From contig PHBI01000002.1 of assembly GCA_002841945.1 (NCBI GenBank), positions 75,972-126,882 on the forward strand: a stretch of 50,911 bases of DNA. The letters run 5' to 3'. The translations under genes and the position numbers were made by a program. The stretch is from Deltaproteobacteria bacterium HGW-Deltaproteobacteria-14 (GTDB lineage Bacteria; Myxococcota_A; UBA9042; PHBI01). The notes below the pieces were generated by a model. The model was not told the DNA's origin and searched no databases. It was given only the letters and a program-made list of their open reading frames with translations. This document shows, piece by piece, positions 8,435 through 17,112 of this stretch; position 1 is the first letter of the stretch; the number at the start of each line of letters is the position of its first letter.

Positions 8435-9100
8435 TCAACGCGCAACCTCGCCAGCTCGAAGCAGATGCGCGGTATAGCCGGCGCTCTTGACCGCCTCGAG
8501 CACGGCCGCGTCATCGACTCGGCCATCACCGAAGACGACCGTCGCCGACCCGTCGGCGTAGGAGACCTCGACCGCGCCCACGCCAGGAACGTCGACGACC
8601 GCCGTGCGGATGTTTCCGGCGCAGCCCTCGCAGGTCATCCCGTCGATGGCGTAGGTGCGCGTGACCGTCGCGGGAGCCGCCTGCGCGGCGACCGCGGCGG
8701 TGCCGGCACCGTCGCCCCCGAAGAACGCGCCGACATAGTTCGGGAACGTGGCGAACCCGACGACGAGCACCGTCGCGACCCAGAGGCTGATCTTGTTGAT
8801 GCGTAGCAGGCGACGGTTCGGGACGGCGCACGCCTCACCGGGGGCGCACTTGGGCTTGCGCAGGTACACGAAGTAGAAGCCCGCGCCGAGGAGCACGCCG
8901 GTCACGCCGAGGAAGACCGGCCGGTACTCCTCGAAGAAGCCGGCGACGCCGACGGTGGAGGCGCCTGCGCCGATGAGCACCAAGGGGAGCCAGCAGCACG
9001 CGGAAGCCAGGATTGCGGCGACGACGGCGCCAGCCGAGGCGAAGAGTCCGGTCCTGGCACCGCGGTCGCGCGCGACAGGCTCAAAAATACCGTCTTCCAT
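8435..9100 (-). CDS. merTP: MerT-MerP fusion, mercuric ion importer
   Basis: A 221-residue fusion. Residues 20-125 are MerT-like: three hydrophobic segments, the Cys pair in helix 1 (Cys35-Cys36, ACCWLPL) and a cytosolic-loop Cys pair (Cys85, Cys91). Residues 146-221 are a heavy-metal-associated domain of MerP type with GMTCEGC (Cys157, Cys160). In classical mer systems periplasmic MerP hands Hg(II) to MerT, which passes it to cytosolic MerA. The fusion tethers both on one chain. It is the last gene of the operon, 1 nt after the stop of the HMA gene. No terminator was evident downstream, where duplicated relic DNA begins. Confidence 0.92.
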   Translation of the reverse strand: MEDGIFEPVARDRGARTGLFASAGAVVAAILASACCWLPLVLIGAGASTVGVAGFFEEYRPVFLGVTGVLLGAGFYFVYLRKPKCAPGEACAVPNRRLLRINKISLWVATVLVVGFATFPNYVGAFFGGDGAGTAAVAAQAAPATVTRTYAIDGMTCEGCAGNIRTAVVDVPGVGAVEVSYADGSATVVFGDGRVDDAAVLEAVKSAGYTAHLLRAGEVAR

Positions 9101-9101
9101 G

Positions 9102-9458
9102 TCACCCCTCCGACTCGAGCTCGACGCGGTAGCCGAGCTCCTCGACGGCCTCGATCAGCCGCTCGACCGTGACGCGCTGGGCGTCGTAGCGGACCTGGGC
9201 GCGGCGCTCGTCGAGGGCGACCCGAGCGTCGAGCACGCCCTCGACTCGTCGGAGACCGGCGGCGAGAGACGTCGCGCAGTGGCCGCACGTCATCCCCTCC
9301 ACGGCGAAGGTCACGCGACGCTCGTCTGGCTGAGGGGCGGGCGCTGTTGCGGCTGGGGCGAACGCAGGCCACGCCGGGGCAGCCTGCGCGGGAGTGAGGC
9401 CGCCGAGGGCCGTGATGGCCGTGATGGCCGTGATTGCGATGAGGAGCAGGTGTCGCAT
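9102..9458 (-). CDS. Periplasmic heavy-metal-associated (MerP-like) protein
   Basis: A 118-residue protein with a signal peptide (residues 1 to about 26, ending AQA) and one HMA domain at residues 48-116 carrying GMTCGHC (Cys58, Cys61), the metal-binding CxxC of MerP and copper chaperones. It probably scavenges Hg(II) in the periplasm for the adjacent MerT-MerP fusion, making the domain redundant with the fused MerP. The hydrophobic core of the signal peptide is encoded by a 9-bp tandem repeat (9412-9438, three units), giving an AIT-AIT-AIT series. It lies 18 nt after merA and 1 nt before merTP, clearly co-transcribed. Confidence 0.85.
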   Translation of the reverse strand: MRHLLLIAITAITAITALGGLTPAQAAPAWPAFAPAATAPAPQPDERRVTFAVEGMTCGHCATSLAAGLRRVEGVLDARVALDERRAQVRYDAQRVTVERLIEAVEELGYRVELESEG

Positions 9459-9476
9459 CGTGCGTTCTCTCCAGGC

Positions 9477-10880
9477 TCAGGAAGCGCAGCAGGACAGTGT
9501 CTTGACGCTCTTCTCGAAGGTCTGTGCGGCGAGCTTGAGCGCCTCCGCGTTGGTCAGGTAGGGGTACATCATCGAGGCGAGCTGCTCGGTGGTCAGACCG
9601 GCGCGGATGGCGAGCGCGGCGGACTGGATGATGTCGCCGGCCTCGGGCGCCAGGATGTGGGCGCCGATGAGGCGCTTGCTCTCGGCGTCCGCCACGAGTT
9701 TGACGAGGCCCCTCGTGTCGCGCGCCGCGAGCGCGCGCGGGACGTACTCCATCGGCAGCGAGGCGACCTCGACACGGTAGCCCGCGTCCCTGGCCTGTCG
9801 CTCGGTCATCCCCAGCGAGGCGACCGCTGGATCGGTGAAGGTCACGCGCGGCACCACCGAGAGGTCGAGGCGCACACCGAGCTCGCCGATCGCGTTCTCG
9901 GCGGCGACGCGGCCGGCGTAGGCCGCGACGTACACGAAGGCCGGCTCGCCGACCACGTCGCCCGCGGCGAAGTAGCCCGCGCGAGTGGTTCGGAGCTGAT
10001 CGTCGACACGCACCTCGCCGCGCGAGCCGAGCTCGACACCCGCCGCGTCGAGCCCCAGACCTGCGGTGTTGGGTCGACGGCCCGTCGCGACCAGCAGCTG
10101 GTCCCCCTCGACCGCGATAGTTTGAGCGCCGTGACGGATGAGCACGCGGTAGCGGTCGCCCTCGCGCTCGACCTTCACCACCTCGACGCCGACGCGCACA
10201 TCGATGCCCTCGTCGCGCAGGTACCCCGCCAGCGCCGTGGCGATGTCGACGTCCTCCATGGGGAGGACCTGCGCGGTCGCCTCCAGCACGGTCACGGTCG
10301 AGCCGAAGCGCTGGAAGGCCTGCGCGAGCTCCAACCCGATCGCGCCCGCACCGATGACGATCAGGCGCCGAGGGAGCGCACGAAGCGTCATGAGCGAGGT
10401 GCTCGTCAGGTACCCCGACTCCTCCAGGCCAGGGATGGGCGGCGCCCAGGGGTGGGCTCCCGTGGCGATGAGGACGCGGCCGGCGCGCATCACCTCGCCA
10501 TCGACTGCCACCGCCCCGTCCGGCAGTACGCGCGCGTCGCCGCGGGCGAGCTCGACAGACGGATACGCGGCCAGCACGTCGGCGTACTTGCCTTGCCGCA
10601 GCGCGCCGACCAGCTGGTCCTTCTGCGCGATGACCGCGGCGAAGTCGAAGGACGCGATCGCGCCACGCACGCCGTCGAAGTCGCGCCGCTCGATGGCGTG
10701 TTTGGCCGCGGCTGCCCGGATGAGCGCCTTGGAGGGGATGCAGCCGACGTTGACGCAAGTGCCGCCCAGCGCGCCTCGCTCGATCATCCGAACGGTCGCG
10801 CCGAGCTCCGAGGCGCGGATGGCTGCGGCGAAGCTCGCGGAGCCGCTGCCGATGATGAGCAGATCAGGTGTCGATGTCAT
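9477..10880 (-). CDS. merA: Mercuric reductase
   Basis: A 467-residue flavoprotein disulfide reductase that reduces Hg(II) to volatile Hg(0) with NADPH in the cytosol. The FAD-binding [10 protein letters not shown] lies at residues 11-20, the redox-active pair in [10 protein letters not shown] (Cys42, Cys47), the NADPH-binding [10 protein letters not shown] mid-protein, and the FAD-contact AAGDV near residue 300. Near the C-terminus are [15 protein letters not shown] and the LSCCAS tail, whose vicinal Cys464-Cys465 pair accepts Hg(II) and distinguishes true MerA from other reductases. The N-terminal HMA (NmerA) domain is absent. The ATG at 10880 gives the canonical N-terminus. It is the first gene of the operon, behind a sigma-54-type promoter. 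Confidence 0.95.
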   Translation of the reverse strand: MTSTPDLLIIGSGSASFAAAIRASELGATVRMIERGALGGTCVNVGCIPSKALIRAAAAKHAIERRDFDGVRGAIASFDFAAVIAQKDQLVGALRQGKYADVLAAYPSVELARGDARVLPDGAVAVDGEVMRAGRVLIATGAHPWAPPIPGLEESGYLTSTSLMTLRALPRRLIVIGAGAIGLELAQAFQRFGSTVTVLEATAQVLPMEDVDIATALAGYLRDEGIDVRVGVEVVKVEREGDRYRVLIRHGAQTIAVEGDQLLVATGRRPNTAGLGLDAAGVELGSRGEVRVDDQLRTTRAGYFAAGDVVGEPAFVYVAAYAGRVAAENAIGELGVRLDLSVVPRVTFTDPAVASLGMTERQARDAGYRVEVASLPMEYVPRALAARDTRGLVKLVADAESKRLIGAHILAPEAGDIIQSAALAIRAGLTTEQLASMMYPYLTNAEALKLAAQTFEKSVKTLSCCAS

Positions 10881-10934
10881 AGGAGAAACCTCGGCAGGAT
10901 CGGTCGCCGCACAGGTCGCGACGCGGAAGTCATC

Positions 10935-10950
10935 AGCAGCATCCGTGCCA
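10935..10950 (-). promoter_or_regulatory. Sigma-54 (-24/-12) promoter of the mer operon
   Basis: The minus strand reads TGGCACGGATGCTGCT. Consensus is TGGCACG-N4-TTGCW, so it matches the -24 block perfectly and the -12 block except for one T-to-C change. The essential GG and GC are at correct spacing. Transcription would start near 10924, about 44 nt before the merA ATG. A sigma-54 activator gene lies divergently upstream. Confidence 0.8.
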
Positions 10951-11003
10951 AATCGGCGCGACGAATCATGTCCAGAGAATACAACGGCATACAGTGCTCC
11001 CGA

Positions 11004-11032
11004 TTGACACGGGCCACCACTGACTCCAGATT
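11004..11032 (+). promoter_or_regulatory. Possible sigma-70 promoter of the activator gene
   Basis: A perfect TTGACA at 11004-11009 is followed, after 17 nt, by CAGATT (11027-11032), a weak -10. The -10 overlaps the first putative activator dyad, so activator binding could repress its own synthesis. The -10 match is only three of six. Confidence 0.35.
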
Positions 11033-11081
11033 GGCGGCCGGCGTTCCTCCATATTGGAGGTGTGCGTCCGCCAGAGTGGAG
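11024..11081. promoter_or_regulatory. Three phased dyads, putative activator binding sites (UAS)
   Basis: Three sites share the form CTCCA-N3-TGGAG: 11024-11036 (CTCCAgatTGGCG), 11047-11059 (CTCCAtatTGGAG, perfect) and 11069-11081 (CGCCAgagTGGAG). Start-to-start spacing is 23 and 22 bp, about two helical turns, placing them on one DNA face. A weaker version at 11080-11092 abuts the activator start codon. They lie about 75-145 bp upstream of the sigma-54 promoter, the usual range for enhancer-binding proteins. Confidence 0.65.
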
Positions 11082-11096
11082 CCATTTCGGAGCGCA

Positions 11097-12077
<981 letters not shown>

Positions 12078-12126
12078 ACGTTTCTCGCTTGGCGGGATTT
12101 TCGTGTTCCAGAACGCGAAAGTGCGG
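12078..12126. repeat. Short dispersed hairpin repeat, copy 2
   Basis: Direct repeat of 7135-7183, starting immediately after the activator stop codon (TAG at 12075-12077). The inverted-repeat arms are slightly more degraded than in copy 1. Confidence 0.75.
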
Positions 12127-12298
12127 CAGTGCGGCGTCATTCCGCACACGAAGCTGAGCGATTCACGATCCGCTACGTCTGGCACCCTCTCCACGCCCAC
12201 GCCCACGCCCACGTCCACCGCAGCCAAGCAGCGCCGCCGCGACGAGCCCGGCGCCGTCTGCGGCGTAGCGTCGAGGCTCGGCCGGGTCGCCCGGGCGG
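12127..12298. other. Gene-free relic stretch with repeat R2 copy 2
   Basis: No gene is supported. Contains a short hexamer run (CCACGC units, about 12191-12216) and the second copy of R2 at 12216-12250. Together with the preceding repeat it resembles an internally deleted version of the segment that surrounds the HNH-family pseudogene. Confidence 0.55.
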
Positions 12299-12643
12299 TC
12301 ACGGCGTCGGCGGGCGCTGTCTCGCCGCGTCACCGACCGCGCATCCGGCTCCTGCGTCGCGCGCCGCTCGCATCTCCAGACGCGCGGCCGCCGCCGACGC
12401 TAGGGAGACCACGAACGGGATCAGCATCGTGACGACGAGCTTCAGGGTCAGGGCACCCGTGAAGCCCAGCTGCCCGACGGCCTCGGCGGAGTTGACCGCG
12501 AACAGGATCCCTCCGACGAGCACGGCCGTGAGCAGACTGCGTCGCACCAACCGGGGCGTCACCGCAGCGCACAGGGCTCGGACTGACGGCGCCGAGGCTG
12601 ATGACTCGCGCTCGGCGGCAGACCCGGGACGTGTGAGCTTCAC
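12299..12643 (-). CDS. NrtS-like small nitrate/nitrite transporter family protein
   Basis: A 114-residue protein starting at a GTG that overlaps the stop of the patatin gene (GTGTGA), so translation is coupled. Residues 27-55 (VTPRLVRRSLLTAVLVGGILFAVN, then a short turn) and 64-88 form two hydrophobic helices arranged like NrtS, a small two-helix family linked to nitrate/nitrite transport. A Ser/Ala-rich head and an Ala/Arg-rich tail flank the core. The family call rests on the RRSLL...G.ilf..N pattern followed by LKLvvTmliPfvVS. The substrate is not proven. It is the last gene of the minus-strand arsenic/selenium cluster. Confidence 0.65.
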   Translation of the reverse strand: MKLTRPGSAAERESSASAPSVRALCAAVTPRLVRRSLLTAVLVGGILFAVNSAEAVGQLGFTGALTLKLVVTMLIPFVVSLASAAAARLEMRAARDAGAGCAVGDAARQRPPTP

Positions 12644-13530
12644 ACCGCGCCCTCGGCGTGAAAGTGGGGGTGGCCGTACACGCCGGGCCCGGCTGCGACG
12701 AGCCGGCTCAGGAACTCGCGCGCGAGCTCGTAACCGGTGGTCATCAGCTCGGCGGTCCGCGAGAAGTCGTGGGGCGCCGCAGAGAGCGGGCACGGCGCGG
12801 GCAAGTAGACGACGACGCACTCACGCGCGACGGCCGGCAAGGCCGCGTGAACCTGGCTGCGCAGCGCCAGGGTCATGGCGTGCACGACACCGGCGACGAG
12901 GCCCCGCGGTGGCGTCTTGAGGCCACAGGGATAGCCGGCGTCGAGCACGATCAGCGTCCTGGCCCCGAGGCGAGCCGCCGGGAGCAGCGGCACGTTCGCC
13001 GACAGGCCGCCGTCGACCAGCAGCCGCCCGTCGATGGTGACCGGCGGAAACACGCTCGGGATGGCCGCGCTGGCCAGAGCGTTGCGATGCAGGTCGCCCG
13101 CCGAGAGGATGACCCCCTGACCGCTCAGGAGTTCCACCGCGACGACGTGGGCCGGGATCGCCAGTTCACCGCGGTCGCGGGGCAGTTCGCGCGCGATCAA
13201 CGCCTCGAGTCCGGCCGACGAGGCCAGCGTCCCCCGGCCCTTGAGGAGGGCAAGCAAGCTGCCGAGGCCCACGCCGCCGAAGATGTGCTCGCGGCGCAGG
13301 CCCCGCCACACCGCGGCGAGCGCGTGCGCGCGTTCGGGCGTGAAGTCGCGCGCCATGAAGAGGCTGTTGATGGCGCCCACCGAGGTGCCGACGATGAGAT
13401 CCGGCGTGAGCCCCGTCTCCGCCACGGCCCGGAGCTGCCCGACCTGCAGGGCGCCGAGGCTGACCCCTCCGGACAAGACCAGGGCGACGGGGCGCGGCAG
13501 GGCCGAGAGGTCCGTGGGAGTGGGGTTCAT
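12640..13530 (-). CDS. Patatin-like phospholipase
   Basis: A 296-residue cytosolic protein of the patatin/RssA type. Residues 19-30 (SGGVSLGALQVG) form the oxyanion-hole loop. GTSVG at 48-52 is the nucleophile elbow (Ser50), and DGG at 173-175 supplies the catalytic Asp173, completing the Ser-Asp dyad. Such enzymes hydrolyse acyl esters of phospholipids. There is no signal peptide or membrane segment. The ATG overlaps a 33-codon ORF upstream by 4 nt and its stop overlaps the NrtS-like start. No direct arsenic link is evident, though arsenosugar phospholipids exist, so lipid remodelling is conceivable (inference). Confidence 0.88.
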   Translation of the reverse strand: MNPTPTDLSALPRPVALVLSGGVSLGALQVGQLRAVAETGLTPDLIVGTSVGAINSLFMARDFTPERAHALAAVWRGLRREHIFGGVGLGSLLALLKGRGTLASSAGLEALIARELPRDRGELAIPAHVVAVELLSGQGVILSAGDLHRNALASAAIPSVFPPVTIDGRLLVDGGLSANVPLLPAARLGARTLIVLDAGYPCGLKTPPRGLVAGVVHAMTLALRSQVHAALPAVARECVVVYLPAPCPLSAAPHDFSRTAELMTTGYELAREFLSRLVAAGPGVYGHPHFHAEGAV

Positions 13531-13628
13531 GGCCGGCCTCCGTGTGCGACGGCCCGGGCCAGGGCCAGCACGCGATTGTGCGGGGCATCCGACCCGATGT
13601 GGTCCTGTGTGGGGGCGTCGGCGGACAT
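13527..13628 (-). CDS. Small protein of 33 residues, unknown function
   Basis: ATG at 13628, preceded by AAAGGAGT at good spacing, opens a 33-codon frame whose TGA overlaps the patatin ATG (ATGA), in the same style as real junctions in this cluster. It starts MSADAPTQDHIGSDAP and contains HNRVLALARAVAHGG. No signal peptide or domain is recognisable. It may be a genuine small protein or a leader that couples patatin translation to upstream ribosome flow. Confidence 0.5.
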   Translation of the reverse strand: MSADAPTQDHIGSDAPHNRVLALARAVAHGGRP

Positions 13629-13639
13629 CCTGACTCCTT

Positions 13640-14773
13640 TCAGCCGCTCAGCGCGGCCGCGATGGCGTAGGCCACGGCGCCCAGGATCGCCGCCGCGGGG
13701 AGCGTGACGACCCAGGCCAGGGCGATCTTGAGCAGCGACCGCCGGTCGAGCGTGCCGCGCTCTGCGCCGGCGCCGAAGATGCCCCCCGAGGCCACGTGGG
13801 TCGTGGACATGGGCAGCCCGTGGACGGCGCCCGTCGTGACGAGCGCGGCGGTGACGAGGTTGGCCGCGAAGCCAGCCCGGTTGTCCAGCGGCGTGACGTC
13901 CTCGGCGAGCACCCGCGTCACCCGCCGACCCGCGAGCAGGCTCCCGGCGACCATCGCCGCCGTGACGAGCGCGTAGAGGACCGGGGCCGAGACCGCGGCT
14001 GGCCCACCGATGGCCGACGCGGAGAGGGCGAGCGCCACGATCTTCGGGGCGTCGTTCATGCCGCGAGCGAGGCTCGTGGCGCCGCTCGTCAGCCAATGGA
14101 GGTGGCCCAGCGTCACGCGGAGGGCCGCTGGACGGTCCCGGTCGCAGGACTCCGCGGTGCCGCTGACGATCCGCAGCTCGGCGACGCCGCGCATGAGCGC
14201 CGCCGAGGACGCAGGAGCCGACCCGATCCGGGTCGGCCGCGCGACCTCGGCGCAGATGCAATCGGCGGCCACGCGGCCGGATGCGCTCCGAGCGCGGGTC
14301 GCCCTCAAGACCAGGCCCGTGATGAGCAGCGACGCGAACGGCGTCAGCAGCAAGGGGAGCAGGACCTTCCCGCCGAGCAGGCTCCACTGTATGGCCTGCG
14401 CGCCATACGCCGCCGCGGCGACGCCGATGAGAGAGCCCACGATCGCGTGGGTCGTCGAGACCGGGAGCCCGGTGCGGGTCGCGAGGAGCACCCACGCGGC
14501 GGCCCCTGCGAGCACGGCCAGCGCGGCCGCCAGGGTCGGCGTCGTGCCCTCGGCCAGGAGACCCGTGCCAAAGGTCGCCAGCATGGCCCCGGCGAACAGC
14601 GCGCCGAGCAGCGCACCGACGCCGGTCCAGGCCGAGCCCCACAAGATGGCCCGGCGATAGTCGGTGACGCCACTCCCGACGAGGGTCGCGATGCCCTTGG
14701 AGACATCGTTGGCGCCGTTGGCATAGGCGAGGCCCCCGGCGACGGCCACGATGGCCAGGATGGCCGCGGTCAC
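13640..14773 (-). CDS. PiT-family inorganic phosphate transporter
   Basis: A 377-residue inner-membrane protein with about ten helices in two halves separated by a soluble loop (about residues 160-220). Signature motifs of the PiT family occur in both halves: GANDVSKGIATLVGSG near residue 20 and GMNDAPKIVAL in the second half, plus paired TGLPVSTTHA and HGLPMSTTH segments. PiT proteins move metal-phosphate with protons or sodium and also admit arsenate. Its place 94 nt downstream of arsM suggests phosphate uptake tuned to arsenic stress, or arsenate handling (inference). It precedes the 33-codon ORF and patatin gene by 11 nt. Confidence 0.9.
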   Translation of the reverse strand: MTAAILAIVAVAGGLAYANGANDVSKGIATLVGSGVTDYRRAILWGSAWTGVGALLGALFAGAMLATFGTGLLAEGTTPTLAAALAVLAGAAAWVLLATRTGLPVSTTHAIVGSLIGVAAAAYGAQAIQWSLLGGKVLLPLLLTPFASLLITGLVLRATRARSASGRVAADCICAEVARPTRIGSAPASSAALMRGVAELRIVSGTAESCDRDRPAALRVTLGHLHWLTSGATSLARGMNDAPKIVALALSASAIGGPAAVSAPVLYALVTAAMVAGSLLAGRRVTRVLAEDVTPLDNRAGFAANLVTAALVTTGAVHGLPMSTTHVASGGIFGAGAERGTLDRRSLLKIALAWVVTLPAAAILGAVAYAIAAALSG

Positions 14774-14867
14774 GCCGTCGCCTGCGCCCGCGTGGCAGGC
14801 CGCACCGACGGGAAAGGCGAGCCGCCCCTCGAGCGCGATGCGGGGCCAGCTATTCGACGCTCCAGCA

Positions 14868-16055
14868 TCAGCAGCACCCTGCGTCGCTGGCCGTCCCCGT
14901 CGAGCACGTCGGCGCCGCCTCGCTCGTCACCCGGTAGTCGACCCCCTTGGTCTCGCGCGGGTCGCGCAGCATGTCGCTGGCGTCACAAGGGAACGCCCGG
15001 GACTCGGCGAGCGTGGGCAGCACATGCGGTGCCACCAGGTCGACGTGTCCCCGGTAGGGCTCCCGCGCGTAGATCCCGAAGGTCTTCTCGCACACCGCCA
15101 TGCGGGCGCCGCGCCGCAGGACGTGCCCGTCGTCGTCAGTGACCTCGCGGAACGGGCCGCGGTAGATGACCGCGTGCTTTCGGTCGACGCAGGGGCCTTC
15201 CTTGCCCTTGTAGGCGACGACCGTGACGCTGCGGAACTCGATCCCCGCGACGGTTCGCCACGGTGTCTCGTCGCGCACGAGGACCTCGATGCCGTAGAAG
15301 CCGGCTTGCTCGAACGCCTCCAGGAAGCGGTCCTCGCGCAGCGCACCCGAGATGCAGCCGCTCCAGAGCTCCGGATCCCGCTGGAGGTGCTCCGGAACGT
15401 CCTCGTCGCTCACGATGTCGGAGATGACCGCGCGCCCACCGCGCCGGAGCACGCGCCGGATCTCTTCGAAGAGGCGCCGCTTGTCCTCGGACCGGACGAG
15501 GTTCAGCACGCAGTTGGAGACCACGACGTCCACCGAGTCGGCCGCGACGAGCGGCGCCTCGTGGCGGAGGCGGGCCATCGCCCCGTCGAGCTGCGCGAGG
15601 TGATCGCTCGACCGCACGGGGTGTTCGCGCAACCAGCCGTCGAGGAGGTCCAGATCCAGACCGAGGTCCTGGATCCGCCCGCGCCGGAACTCGACGTTGC
15701 CGAACCCGACGCCCTCGGCGAACAGGGGCGCCGAGCGCCGAGCCAGCGCCAGCATCTCCTCGTTGACGTCCACCCCGATGACCCGACCCTCGGGCCCCAC
15801 GACCTGGCTCGCGATGAAGCAGATCTTGCCGGCCCCGGAGCCGAGATCCAGCACGGTCTCGCCACGGCGGAGGTGCGCCGAGGGGTCGCCGCAGCCGTAG
15901 TCGCGCTCGAGCACCTCGGGCGGTATCGCCGCCAGCAGGGCTGCGTCGTACTGGATCGGGCAGCACAGGCTCTCCTCGCGAGCGCGGGCGGCCTCTGAAT
16001 AGCGCGCGGAGACCGCACCCTCAACGTCGAGCGGTGCGAGGGTCGTGTTGGACAT
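14868..16055 (-). CDS. arsM: Arsenite S-adenosylmethionine methyltransferase, arsenosugar type
   Basis: A 395-residue cytosolic SAM methyltransferase. DLGSGAG (residues 70-76) is the SAM-binding motif I and GVDVNEEML (94-102) motif II. Three cysteines at positions expected for As(III) binding are Cys55 (DYGCGD), Cys182 (SNCVLNL) and Cys234 (SGCISGAL). An extra pair lies at 31-32. The chain continues about 130 residues beyond the methyltransferase fold and ends in CC, as in the long ArsM linked to arsenosugar operons. The ATG at 16055 follows GGAGGAAGAG at ideal spacing, so the upstream extension of the frame is discounted. ArsS, the next enzyme of arsenosugar synthesis, is encoded in the same cluster. 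Confidence 0.85.
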   Translation of the reverse strand: MSNTTLAPLDVEGAVSARYSEAARAREESLCCPIQYDAALLAAIPPEVLERDYGCGDPSAHLRRGETVLDLGSGAGKICFIASQVVGPEGRVIGVDVNEEMLALARRSAPLFAEGVGFGNVEFRRGRIQDLGLDLDLLDGWLREHPVRSSDHLAQLDGAMARLRHEAPLVAADSVDVVVSNCVLNLVRSEDKRRLFEEIRRVLRRGGRAVISDIVSDEDVPEHLQRDPELWSGCISGALREDRFLEAFEQAGFYGIEVLVRDETPWRTVAGIEFRSVTVVAYKGKEGPCVDRKHAVIYRGPFREVTDDDGHVLRRGARMAVCEKTFGIYAREPYRGHVDLVAPHVLPTLAESRAFPCDASDMLRDPRETKGVDYRVTSEAAPTCSTGTASDAGCC

Positions 16056-16310
16056 CTGCTCTTCCTCCGGTTCATGCCAGTGTGCGACGGTCAGGAGGCC
16101 GATGAAGCGACGAACGCCGCGGCTCGTGACCGCTGGTCGCCGCCTCACAGGACGCCGGGGTTCCTGTCCGAGAGCATCCAGTTGGGAGGTCCGGGCGCGA
16201 CCCGGGCGCGCGGACACTGACATTGGTCCCGGCAAGTGCCTCGCTGTTACAGCCGCCACACTCTTTTCCATTCTTCGCCGGGTCGCCCCGTGGCCGCTCG
16301 TCTTCCGCGG

Positions 16311-17048
16311 TCACGGCACGAAGGGGTCGTGGCGCGGCAGGTCCCGCGCCGCGGTCAGCGCGAGCAGCGCGCGCAGGACGCGCGTCTGCAAGACCGGCGC
16401 GTCCGGCTCGCCCAGCGGATAGCCGAGCGCGAACGGCACCGCGAGCGCGCGCGGCACATCGAGGCGCCCGGTGATCTCGGGCAACAAGGTCAGCGACGCC
16501 GTGAGGATCCCGCGGCGCTCGAGCTCGGCTTGGACCAGACCGACCGTCTGGTGGCAAAACGGTCAGACCGGCACCAGGAGCGCGATGTCGACGCGGTCCT
16601 CGACCAGGAGCTGCGCCGCCGCGGGCGCGCTGCGCTTGACGAGCCGCCCGGGCGCCGTGATCGACCCCATGAACGACAGGTGACGCGGCGCGACCGCCCC
16701 GACCTCGCCCGCCGCGACGAGCTCGCGGAGACGATCGAGGGGAAAGGCGAGGTTGCGGTCGCGGGCGATCCCGGCGTGGTCGAACGATCCGCTGCGATGG
16801 AACTCGCCGAGGGCCGCCACGTCGGCGTCCCCGGGGATCACCCGGAAGCTGAAGTCGCCGCCGAGCACGTCGTCAGCGAACGGGACGTCCCCCGGGGCGA
16901 CCAGCCCGGCGCTGGTGACGAGCGCGACGCGGGCTTCGGACAGCGGCTTGGCGAGCGCCGGCGCGGACGGGATCGGCGCGATACGGCGCCAGCGGTAGGC
17001 GCGCAGCGCGTTGCGCAGCACGAAGGAAAGATCGGCGAGGAGTGGCAT
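16311..17048 (-). CDS. Selenoprotein, glycine/sarcosine/betaine/D-proline reductase B-like (UGA=Sec)
   Basis: The frame runs from ATG 17048 (AAGGGA upstream) to TGA at 16311-16313, interrupted only by a TGA at 16563-16565. Reading that TGA as selenocysteine gives 245 residues with Sec at position 162 in the sequence [17 protein letters not shown]. That UxxC replaces the CxxC found in Cys homologues of the selenoprotein B reductase family. The protein stays coherent beyond it ([20 protein letters not shown]). A SECIS-like hairpin starts 10 nt after the UGA. The N-terminal part ([10 protein letters not shown], then [21 protein letters not shown]) is typical of the family. It sits between the arsenosugar glycosyltransferase and arsM, so a redox role in arsenic chemistry is plausible but unproven. 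Standard gene callers would split or truncate it. Confidence 0.82.
16534..16552 (-). promoter_or_regulatory. Bacterial SECIS element
   Basis: On the minus strand ACCAGAC-GGTCG-GTCTGGT forms a perfect 7-bp stem with a 5-nt loop beginning GGU, as in the E. coli fdhF SECIS apical loop. Seventeen nucleotides separate the UGA (16563-16565) from the loop, within the usual bacterial range of about 16-37. A short TTG/CAA pairing may extend the stem. Confidence 0.78.
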
Positions 17049-17112
17049 GACAGCGGTCCCTTCGTTCAATGGTTCGGGGGGAGGTCGATGAGCGCGCACG
17101 GGGCGGGCAGGC

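Noticed and set aside
11046..11060. MerR-type operator
   Set aside because: The CCTCCA-TAT-TGGAGG palindrome does not sit between -35 and -10 elements with the 19-bp spacing MerR needs, and no merR gene is present. A role as activator site fits better.
14859..14867. Possible selenocysteine readthrough at the arsM TGA (GCC-TGA-TGC)
   Set aside because: Reading through would add only five codons before a TAG (U-C-W-S-V-E), and no SECIS-like hairpin follows at the required distance, so the TGA is taken as a normal stop.
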